Position numbers and translations under genes: made by a program. Of a stretch of 64,000 nt of DNA, positions 1 through 7,177 are shown piece by piece. Positions within the stretch are counted from its first letter, which is position 1, and each line of letters opens with the position of its first letter. The stretch is from contig CAVZXS010000010.1 of assembly GCA_963779325.1 (NCBI GenBank), forward strand, positions 124,001-188,000, given 5' to 3'. The notes under the pieces were generated by a model. That model searched no databases and was not told the origin of the DNA. It saw only the letters and a program-made list of their open reading frames with translations. Origin of the DNA: CAVZXS01 sp963779325. Lineage in GTDB: Bacteria > Bacteroidota > Bacteroidia > Chitinophagales > Chitinophagaceae.

Positions 1-384
1 TTTTACCTCCGGGGCATTTTTAGCTATTTCTGATAGTTCAGCTTTTACAGCTTGCCATTTGGCAAGAATAGAGGGCATATTTACTACTTCCATTATTGTG
101 CCTGCATGATCAATAACCAGGTGCAGTTCATTATACATTCGGGAAAAAGTGCTTGTTAATCTGGCAATTTCTTTTATCAATGGATTGTTGGCCTCCACAA
201 GCACATGTTCCAAAAGAATCAGTCTTAACTCAACAAAATCTTCTTTTACTGTTATAATATTCAAATCCCAACGAACCCTTGTCAATGAATTCATGATTGC
301 ATTAACGGCCATCATACTGGAAGTAATTTCCAAAGTATATTGCTCGCTAAAAGTATCCTGTATTCTTATTTTTGTTTGAACCAT
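1..384 (-). CDS. Unrecognised protein downstream of vgrG (3' end outside window)
   Basis: An open frame begins with ATG at 384 and runs 128 codons to the window edge without a stop, so the C-terminus is missing. The visible part starts MVQTKIRIQDTFSEQYTLEI and is mostly amphipathic and helical, with no signal peptide or membrane segment. It begins 14 bp after the vgrG stop on the same strand, so it is probably in the same transcript. Genes in this position next to vgrG commonly encode effectors, adaptors or immunity proteins; which applies here cannot be told. I do not recognise the family. Confidence 0.7.
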   Translation of the reverse strand, partial: MVQTKIRIQDTFSEQYTLEITSSMMAVNAIMNSLTRVRWDLNIITVKEDFVELRLILLEHVLVEANNPLIKEIARLTSTFSRMYNELHLVIDHAGTIMEVVNMPSILAKWQAVKAELSEIAKNAPEVK

Positions 385-398
385 GTTTATGCTGTCAA

Positions 399-2222
399 TT
401 AATTTATAAATACATCTCCACCGTCCATTTTTGTAATACCATTGATGTGGTTATTAGAAGCAATCACTTTAAACATTTGTCCGGCATTCATACCAATACC
501 TTCTGTGGTTCCGGCAACAAATGTTTTTCCATTTAATGTAATCGTTCCATCTGATTTCATTTCCAATACACTGTTTCCAATGGTTATTTTAAGGCTGGTT
601 TTCCCATCTAAAGTGATGTTGCCCCCACTATCCATTTTTAAAATGCATTCACCACCCTTTCCTACTTTTACTGTATGTTTTGTGCCGACATTTGCTGTAT
701 GATTATTGCCAATGTTATTTGTATTATCATTTTTATTATTGGCTATTACATTTCCAGCACCATCAAAAAACATATCCGCTCCACCTTTATCTGTTAATTG
801 CACACTGCCATCCTTATCATTCATTACCATTTTATTGCCACTCCTGGTTTGCAGCGCCTTTACATCGTTGCCCGCATTGGCAAAACTTGTTTTTGCTTTA
901 CCATGATAAACGGTACCGTTTACAAAAGGTTTTACCGAGCTGTCCCCTTCAAAACAAATAATAGCTTCCTCGCCTATTTCGGGTATAAAAAACATGCCTT
1001 TATCGCCACCACCATGGGGGCTGGTTACCCGTATCCACGGTGTTTTTTCGCTCGGCTTCATCCAGTGAAAACGTACCCGCACACGGCCTAAATGCTGGGG
1101 ATCGTTATTGTCGGTTACTATAGCACTTTGTGTTTCGCATATAGGTTCGGGCAGTGTTGCTACCGGCGGCAACTTAATATCGCCGGGTACGGCTATAAAA
1201 TCGTTGGTGTAATTGCCCTGCCCATCGGTATAGTGGTTTACCGATATAACGGTGTACTCGCCATAATCTTCATTGGCTTTACTATACATATTTTGCCCCT
1301 TTACTGTAATTTTACCGCCTACTACCACACCCAGGTGGCCGCTGGTGCCATTAAATCGTACATGGTTACTGCTACGCATGGCCGATTGTATATTTACTAC
1401 CTCATCTAATTGTTTTTTATTGGTAAGGTAGGTGTTGTTCCACATTTTAGGCCGGGTACTGTATAACGCCTGGCTGGCTTTATACACTTCTTCGCCCAAG
1501 CCATTAAGGCCTGCTTTGCTTTCTATACCGTTAGGTGTACTACTATACACCTCATTATTCATATAATCGTAAGCCATTACCTGCCGCGATGGAGGCCTCA
1601 CCTCCAATGACATAGAAAAGCGGCTTAAGTTTTTGCCATACACTAATGCTGCATTTGCACCGGTTGGTGGTCCTACCACCAGCGCCTCGCCATTAAAATA
1701 CAACCACTCGCCAAAATTGCTGCATATACGGTTTAAGAAACCCCATGCGGTTTCTTTATACTGTACATAGTATGAAAGTGTTTCGGGATATATGGGTGCT
1801 ACTTTAGAGTTAAGCATATTTTTAGGGAAGTGCTTCAACACATCCTGTACAATATTTTTTACGGCTTTCTTTTCCCAGGTTTTACAATGCGGCCCGCTTT
1901 CCAGCATTATGGTAGCACTGTAACCGCTAATTACTACATCGCCGGAGGAGCCACTGTATCTTTCTGTTTGCACTTGTGTTACCACACCGGCAAATTTTAA
2001 CCGGCCCGGGACTGTTAACGAATCTATCTGTACTATAAATGGCTTACCCATCCAGGTTTTAGATTGGTTAAATACTATTCCCGTATTGCCATCAATAGCT
2101 TCTGCAGGGCAGGTAAGCCTGAAAAAATGATGGTCGAATATTCCCTGTGTAAGAGAAAAGGAAGAGAATTGATTGATGGTTTTTCCATTTATTTTAATGG
2201 AAGTTTTTGATAATTGTGCCAT
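399..2222 (-). CDS. vgrG: Type VI secretion spike protein VgrG (TssI)
   Basis: Trimeric spike that caps the Hcp tube and is expelled by sheath contraction. The 607-residue protein has the usual order. The N-terminal gp27-like base (about 1-360) begins MAQLSKTSIKINGK. An OB-fold gp5-like segment follows, with RVRFHWMKPSEKTPWIRV and the conserved FIPEIGEEAIICFEGDSS stretch. The C-terminal beta-helix (about 470-607) has short repeats such as GNNHTANVGTKHTVKVGKGG. There is no large C-terminal toxin extension, so it is a cargo-type rather than an evolved VgrG. ATG at 2222 is clear. The divergent gene remnant at 3423-3632 is a relative of this gene. The neighbouring 2318-3370 gene is the best effector candidate. 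Confidence 0.96.
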   Translation of the reverse strand: MAQLSKTSIKINGKTINQFSSFSLTQGIFDHHFFRLTCPAEAIDGNTGIVFNQSKTWMGKPFIVQIDSLTVPGRLKFAGVVTQVQTERYSGSSGDVVISGYSATIMLESGPHCKTWEKKAVKNIVQDVLKHFPKNMLNSKVAPIYPETLSYYVQYKETAWGFLNRICSNFGEWLYFNGEALVVGPPTGANAALVYGKNLSRFSMSLEVRPPSRQVMAYDYMNNEVYSSTPNGIESKAGLNGLGEEVYKASQALYSTRPKMWNNTYLTNKKQLDEVVNIQSAMRSSNHVRFNGTSGHLGVVVGGKITVKGQNMYSKANEDYGEYTVISVNHYTDGQGNYTNDFIAVPGDIKLPPVATLPEPICETQSAIVTDNNDPQHLGRVRVRFHWMKPSEKTPWIRVTSPHGGGDKGMFFIPEIGEEAIICFEGDSSVKPFVNGTVYHGKAKTSFANAGNDVKALQTRSGNKMVMNDKDGSVQLTDKGGADMFFDGAGNVIANNKNDNTNNIGNNHTANVGTKHTVKVGKGGECILKMDSGGNITLDGKTSLKITIGNSVLEMKSDGTITLNGKTFVAGTTEGIGMNAGQMFKVIASNNHINGITKMDGGDVFIN

Positions 2223-2317
2223 AAAAAAATTATATCGTTTATGGATATTTTGTTTTAAAATATCAACGTAAATAAAAGGATGCTGTAATATATAAAGTTT
2301 TGTAAATCATTTTTTGT

Positions 2318-3370
2318 TTACCTGGTACCGGGTATATTGTAAAGTTTTCTTATTTCATTATCTAATTGGCCAAACCCTTCAAGTACATTTTGATACATAG
2401 TTTTAGGAGGGGTTGCGTTTTGCGGTATGGCATTATTTACCGCTTCAGCCACACTCTTGCTATTTATTTTAAGTTTGTTTAATTGCGGATGTTGTTTAAG
2501 GAATTGATCTAAGGTTAAAGATTCATAATTTTCGGGTTTATACGGCTTCATGGTAATCTTTAAATTTCTGACAGCGGCATTTCTTATAGTTGCAATTAAC
2601 CACGTAGCCTTTTGCACATCTCCTATTACATTTGAGGCTACTATTGCACCCATTACTTTACTTCTTGTAAGGGTGTTATTCATTATAAACCGGGATTCGT
2701 CTCTAACTTTATAATCAAGCTCAGAAAAAATAGCTTTAAAATCGTTTAGCACTTCATGATAAGGTCTTGCGGGTGCCCCGCTACTATAGGCTTTACTTGA
2801 TGCCTCTTGTACTTTATTAAGCAGTACCTCATACAAGTTTTCTAAATAGCTAAAAAATAATGCTCGCCGTAAAAAAGGGAAATCAGGTGCATGCACATGA
2901 TGCCCGTGACCAATACTTGTTAACGGATTGGAAATACAAAACTGATCTCCGGTGGAAACAGTATACATAGTGGATTGATCATTAATTTTGCTATGGGCAT
3001 AGGTATCGCCCAACCGGTGCAGCAGTAATCCAAAGGCTAAAGATGCGGCATCTTCATTGGCTAATGCAAGGGTAGTTTGCCGCCTTTGATAGGCGGAACT
3101 GCGTGTATTAGCATTCAAATTTTTACCGGGTAGCGAGTGTAAACCATACTCGATTGAGTAACGCCATGCCGGTGGTACATTTTGCGAAACGCCGTTTAAA
3201 TTATTTTCGCTTTGAAATAAACACTGCTTTATGTGCATATTAGCGGCATCCAGCCAGCTTACCTCATCGGGCATTTGTGCAAGCAAAGCATGCTGGTAGG
3301 CAATGTCTTCCTTAAACCCTACCGCAAGTGAAGTATAGTAAACTGTATAATAATGTCCGGACTCTTCCAT
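2318..3370 (-). CDS. Candidate T6SS effector with zinc phospholipase C/P1 nuclease-like (DUF6765-like) fold
   Basis: A 350-residue protein lying directly upstream of vgrG on the same strand and ending 95 bp before it. The N-terminus has a GHYYTVYYTSLAVGF segment and an AQMPDEVSWLDA segment. Residues about 110-130 read GLLLHRLGDTYAHSK, and about 155-165 read GHGHHVHAPDF. This spacing of His and Asp (HxxxDxxxH, then a His-rich loop before PD) resembles the metal ligands of the zinc-dependent phospholipase C / DUF6765 helical fold. No signal peptide is present, as expected for a T6SS cargo. Family assignment is by motif memory, and the phospholipase activity is inference. An immunity gene is not evident; the truncated gene at 1-384 or a gene beyond it could serve. 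Confidence 0.6.
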   Translation of the reverse strand: MEESGHYYTVYYTSLAVGFKEDIAYQHALLAQMPDEVSWLDAANMHIKQCLFQSENNLNGVSQNVPPAWRYSIEYGLHSLPGKNLNANTRSSAYQRRQTTLALANEDAASLAFGLLLHRLGDTYAHSKINDQSTMYTVSTGDQFCISNPLTSIGHGHHVHAPDFPFLRRALFFSYLENLYEVLLNKVQEASSKAYSSGAPARPYHEVLNDFKAIFSELDYKVRDESRFIMNNTLTRSKVMGAIVASNVIGDVQKATWLIATIRNAAVRNLKITMKPYKPENYESLTLDQFLKQHPQLNKLKINSKSVAEAVNNAIPQNATPPKTMYQNVLEGFGQLDNEIRKLYNIPGTR

Positions 3371-3422
3371 ATTTTAAACTTTTAATCGGGCGCAACAATA
3401 TTTCTCAGTTAGCAGGTGTTGT

Positions 3423-3632
3423 TTAAGGTTTAATAAATTTTGTGTAAACTAACTTAAAAAATCTATTGCAATATTGCTTAACGATTTTTATATACCAACT
3501 TTTGCAGTGCGGAACATTGTAAAATAATAAATTAGAGCTATAGCCTGTTATAATTAAATTGGCAGGAGGGGCGCTAAATTGGGCAATATTTTTGCCATTG
3601 CTGTTTATAGTAGATGCGGTGAGCTGTGCCAT
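3423..3632 (-). pseudogene. Decayed vgrG remnant with internal deletion
   Basis: A 69-codon frame starts MAQLTASTINSNGKNIAQFS, matching the first ~20 residues of the VgrG at 399-2222. It then jumps to IITGYSSNLLFYNVPHCKSW, which matches VgrG residues around 97-118 (VISGYSATIMLESGPHCKTW). About 75 residues are missing between, and after ~25 more weakly similar residues the frame stops. Both copies share the same start context, gtgccat followed by an A run. This is the wreck of a second vgrG, not a functional small gene. It shows that the spike/effector end of the locus has been duplicated and rearranged. Confidence 0.85.
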
Positions 3633-3845
3633 AAAAAAGGGTTTGTCTTTTATGTTGGGTTATCAGGTTAGTTGTCTTGTTTTTGAAAAGGGAAGCATAT
3701 TAATTTATGAATACGCTTTATTTCAAAAAATTATTTAAAAGATCTGCGATACTTATATAAAACTAAATTCGCCTGTTTGCGGCAGCCGGGTATTGTGTCT
3801 GCGGCAAGGCGAAAAATATTCAAATTTAATCGCCGATGAATTGCA

Positions 3846-4241
3846 TTAATCTTCATCGGGCCAGTTGTTCAAATACTGCGATTCGTTCAACTTTAATTCT
3901 TTGGCGCTAATTGTAAACGTTATTTGCATGGGATGATCGCCGTTATGATCAAAACTTTCGTAATAATCTACGCAATGCCCGTCTGAAAACTCAAGTGTTT
4001 TCAGCTTACTCATATTGTCGCGCCTGTAAAAGGTAATGCTGCCGTTTTTTGTTTGAACTGCGCTTATCATCCAGTCAAAAACATCGGTAGAACCCGTGCT
4101 TTCTACCACAAGGTTAACATTGCCGCCATGCGGAATGGCGTTTGGCTTACCGGTGGTGTTGGTGGATTGTACAAACCGAAATCCGCAATGCAGCACGTTA
4201 TACTCTTCGCCATCCAACTTAAGTTTTGCCAGAAAGGACAT
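3846..4241 (-). CDS. tssD: Hcp-like tube protein TssD (copy 2)
   Basis: 131 residues, related along its whole length to the neighbouring Hcp (4333-4719). Shared landmarks are the MSF start, VESTG, RRDN/KRDN, a VDY.E.FD block and TFTISAKE near the end. It belongs to the Bacteroidetes TssD family, which forms hexameric rings stacked into the inner tube and can also carry effectors. It is more divergent from the family consensus than its partner (YNVLHCGFRF, a longer acidic WPDED tail). It may therefore be a specialised tube ring paired with the nearby VgrG or effector. ATG at 4241; 91 bp separate the two copies. Confidence 0.92.
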   Translation of the reverse strand: MSFLAKLKLDGEEYNVLHCGFRFVQSTNTTGKPNAIPHGGNVNLVVESTGSTDVFDWMISAVQTKNGSITFYRRDNMSKLKTLEFSDGHCVDYYESFDHNGDHPMQITFTISAKELKLNESQYLNNWPDED

Positions 4242-4332
4242 ATGGTTCGTGTTTTACCTGTTAAAAAAAATATGTTCTCTAAAAAATTGCAACAGCCAAA
4301 AACATGACTGTTACAATTCTGTATTAAAAAAA

Positions 4333-4719
4333 TTAAACCCACTCATTAAGATAGCTGCCGGTACCCATGCTGATTTCTTTTGCACTGATTGTAAAAGTTT
4401 CAGCAACGGGGTTATCACCGGTACTGTCAAATGTTTCGCGGTAATCTACCATGTAAGCTTCTTTAAAGTTCAATTCTTTAAGCGTTGCTTTGTTATCACG
4501 TTTAATGTAAACAATAGAACCGTCTTTACGCTCAAAATTGTTGCACATCCACTCAAAAAAAGTAGTGTCGCCCGTTGACTCTACCGTAAGAGTGATTTTA
4601 CCGCCTCTTGTTACAGAAGATGGACGACCGGTTGCATCCGTTTCCTGCTTCAGGGCATAACTGCAGCTAAGTACATTTACTTCCTTGCCGCCTACTTTCA
4701 TCATCACTTTGAATGACAT
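4333..4719 (-). CDS. tssD: Hcp-like tube protein TssD (copy 1)
   Basis: 128 residues beginning MSFKVMMKVGGKEVNVLSCSY, with VESTGDTTFFEW, KRDNKATLKELNF and TFTISAKEISMGTGSYLNEW. This is the typical length and pattern of the Bacteroidetes T6SSiii tube protein. It forms the inner tube enclosed by the TssB/TssC sheath. It is the first gene after a 511-bp non-coding stretch and a terminator behind tssC, so it probably has its own strong promoter, as expected for the most abundant secreted component. Confidence 0.94.
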   Translation of the reverse strand: MSFKVMMKVGGKEVNVLSCSYALKQETDATGRPSSVTRGGKITLTVESTGDTTFFEWMCNNFERKDGSIVYIKRDNKATLKELNFKEAYMVDYRETFDSTGDNPVAETFTISAKEISMGTGSYLNEWV

Positions 4720-5230
4720 AGTTTTTAATTTTAATTGTTAAATAATAATTGGTATTAGACCATAAATAAATACATGTTCGTGATGTAATAAACCCGATAA
4801 ATTTCAACCGCACAAATACCGCCAACGGGATATTACATTGTAAAAATAAAAGCAGGTAATTCGAAGGATAAATAGTGTTTAAAAACCAAAAAAGACGATT
4901 ACAAAGTACAACTACTCCTTAAGGAGGCTTTGTGCAAATTAAACATTAATTGAATTAACGGGTATAATTAACGTTATTAATTTGTTAGTGTAAAAGAAAA
5001 GTTTTCAACATACCTAACTACAACAACTGTGCTAAAATTAAGGATGTGAAAAAAAATTAATCCCCGATATTGGGTAGAAGAAACTATGAGTGTTTTTACG
5101 ATTCCTTGATTTACCGAGCTAACACTGACGGGCAAAGAGTACCACGGGAAGAGTAAAATTTACTGCACTATCCGGCGAAAATAAAAAGCCGGGCTTAATA
5201 AACCCGGCTCGCTTTATATCCAAAAAAATT
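4720..5230. other. Intergenic region upstream of hcp, downstream of tssC
   Basis: About 510 bp without a convincing gene. It should contain the hcp promoter. A perfect 12-bp palindrome (CTCCTTAAGGAG, 4915-4926) lies about 200 bp upstream of the hcp start and is flanked by partly complementary ACAAAG and CTTTGT arms. It could be an operator or a weak hairpin. The tssC terminator occupies the distal end. No clear TAnnTTTG element could be fixed. Confidence 0.5.
5178..5210 (-). terminator. Rho-independent terminator after tssC
   Basis: On the minus strand, a 7-bp GC-rich stem (AGCCGGG/CCCGGCT) with a 9-nt AT loop is followed by a T-rich run. It lies just past the tssC stop and separates the sheath genes from hcp. 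Confidence 0.85.
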
Positions 5231-6610
5231 TTACTTCTGCTGCTCGTACTTCGATGCCCACTCCGTGTTTTTACCCTCATCTCCTTTTTGGCCCTCTAAT
5301 TTTATGAGGAAATTTTTAGCGGGAAAATATGGCTTAAGGCGTATATCAAGATGTATTCTGTCTTTTTGTACGGGATCCTGCTCAAACCTGGTGATGGCGA
5401 AATCCTCTATCAAATTACTCGGCCCCGTTATACCATCCAAAAATTTCACAATTTGTTCCATCAAATCCTTACGGGTGTTCGCATTAAAGTTTTCGAATGC
5501 ACGCCTGTTTAAGAAATCCATCATTACCTTGGTTACGTAGTCAAACACTCTTACCACTGAGTAAGTTTGCAAACCCAAATTATCACCGTTAAAAAGTGTT
5601 TTGGCGCTGAATGCCATCACCTTCCCATACTCTTTTACCATGGGTACCAATCCCAATTTTTCTAAGTTCGCTATTTCGCTTTTCTTTAAATCAAAACGAA
5701 CGCCGTCTACTTCGTTCATACTACCAAATTTTTTACCCGCCGTTACCTGGCTCATCAGTGTCATATATATTTTACCGCCCAAAGCGCCGGCAGGCGGTAC
5801 CATTAAATCTTCCGTCTCCCCTACTTCAGCAACCTTGCTTCTTCCTACCAACCAGTTGCAGGTCATAACAGCATTGGAACGATAGCCATCGCCACCGGTA
5901 AGATTAGCCGCTTCAAAAAGTTCCATCACATCATCGGGTGCATCTAAATCTTCAAAGTCAGTTACCAGCATCACTTTATTATCATGCGCAATCTTAGCCC
6001 ACTTTTCTACTACTTTATTGGAACCGAGATAACCGGGTACTATAAGAATTCCGTAATTCTGACGCAAATCAAGACGGTCGTAATTTTCAACCAACTCAGC
6101 TTGGATTGCATCTATAAAGCGTGTATTATCCAAATCTCTTAGCTGCTCCGGATCGGCGTTTATAAAGCATACATTTTTTACTTTAGTGCTTTCCGTGTTT
6201 TTAAAGAACAGAGCAACGGAGCGATAAGATCTTTCCAGCGTTTTTGTCTCATCCAAAGCCGTCTTCATATTCTTTTTATACAGAGCTGATGCTTCTTCGC
6301 TTTTAACCTGGCAATAATCAACCATTGAAGCCTGATCAGCGCCTTTAGAAAGTATGTCTTTCCATAATTGCAATATTTCAACCAATTCGGCACGTTCTTC
6401 CTTTTTCCCCGCTTCTTCTAAAAATATTTTTCTTCGGGCCTTGCGTTCCGGGTTAAGATTCTGTACGCCGTCAATAGCCGACTCCAACAAATCAAATGCG
6501 CCGTATTTCTGAAGGGCATTTAAACTGGTTTCAAGGTTTTGCTGCTTCGCCGCCTGCTTTACATTTTCCGTTGATTGTGTTTTATCCGCCAATGGTGATT
6601 GCTGTGCCAT
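5231..6610 (-). CDS. tssC: T6SS contractile sheath large subunit TssC
   Basis: 459 residues, the usual length for T6SSiii TssC. With TssB it forms the cytoplasmic sheath around the Hcp tube. Recognisable segments are the central YGILIVPGYLGSNKVVEKWAKIA, the Ala/Gly-rich PPAGALGGKIYMTLMSQVTAGKK and the C-terminal HLDIRLKPYFPAKNFLIKLEGQ. ATG at 6610 lies 46 bp downstream of tssB, consistent with co-transcription. A strong terminator follows the stop. Confidence 0.96.
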   Translation of the reverse strand: MAQQSPLADKTQSTENVKQAAKQQNLETSLNALQKYGAFDLLESAIDGVQNLNPERKARRKIFLEEAGKKEERAELVEILQLWKDILSKGADQASMVDYCQVKSEEASALYKKNMKTALDETKTLERSYRSVALFFKNTESTKVKNVCFINADPEQLRDLDNTRFIDAIQAELVENYDRLDLRQNYGILIVPGYLGSNKVVEKWAKIAHDNKVMLVTDFEDLDAPDDVMELFEAANLTGGDGYRSNAVMTCNWLVGRSKVAEVGETEDLMVPPAGALGGKIYMTLMSQVTAGKKFGSMNEVDGVRFDLKKSEIANLEKLGLVPMVKEYGKVMAFSAKTLFNGDNLGLQTYSVVRVFDYVTKVMMDFLNRRAFENFNANTRKDLMEQIVKFLDGITGPSNLIEDFAITRFEQDPVQKDRIHLDIRLKPYFPAKNFLIKLEGQKGDEGKNTEWASKYEQQK

Positions 6611-6656
6611 AGATATGAGTTATGTTAGGTAATGAGGATTATTACTATTGTTAAAA

Positions 6657-7109
6657 TTATTTTTGTTTCATTTCTTCTATCAATGCATTTAATGCGGCTA
6701 TTAAATTTTCTTTTCCTTCGGGTTCATTTAATACCGCTTTAAGCATTTTATTTGTTTTCAGCTGCTTTACGATTTTAAGGTACTGGTCATGCTTCATATT
6801 TAAATTACCCAAGAAAGGACTTTGAGCCGTAATACCTTTTTTTCCGAAATCGCCCAGATTTTTAAAATGCAGCGTCTCTCTTTTATTGGCGCCGGAGGCA
6901 TCCTCGAACGAAACATCTACTTTGGGTTTGTAATGCTCAAACACCTGTTCCACTTCCGTCAGTCCGGATACGATTTCCGGTTTTACAGCCGGGAGATTCG
7001 TTAATTTCTCCGCCATCAAAACCTTGTTCGATTGAATTTCCTGGAACGCTTCGAAAGCATCCAATTTTACTTCGGTACCGCCTATTCCCAAATTGTTATT
7101 TACTGCCAT
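6657..7109 (-). CDS. tssB: T6SS contractile sheath small subunit TssB
   Basis: 150 residues starting MAVNNNLGIGGTEVKLDAFE. It contains the DVSFEDASGANKRETLHFKNLGDFG core typical of Bacteroidetes TssB, and a helical C-terminus (LKAVLNEPEGKENLIAALNALIEEM). TssB interlocks with TssC to build the sheath, and its N-terminal helix is where ClpV acts in other systems. It lies between clpV and tssC on one strand, as in other T6SSiii loci. Confidence 0.94.
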   Translation of the reverse strand: MAVNNNLGIGGTEVKLDAFEAFQEIQSNKVLMAEKLTNLPAVKPEIVSGLTEVEQVFEHYKPKVDVSFEDASGANKRETLHFKNLGDFGKKGITAQSPFLGNLNMKHDQYLKIVKQLKTNKMLKAVLNEPEGKENLIAALNALIEEMKQK

Positions 7110-7177
7110 ATTGTTGTGTATTTTATTTTAAGATTCTTACTAAAGTTATGAATTAATTTTTCAAATATTATGCCGCG

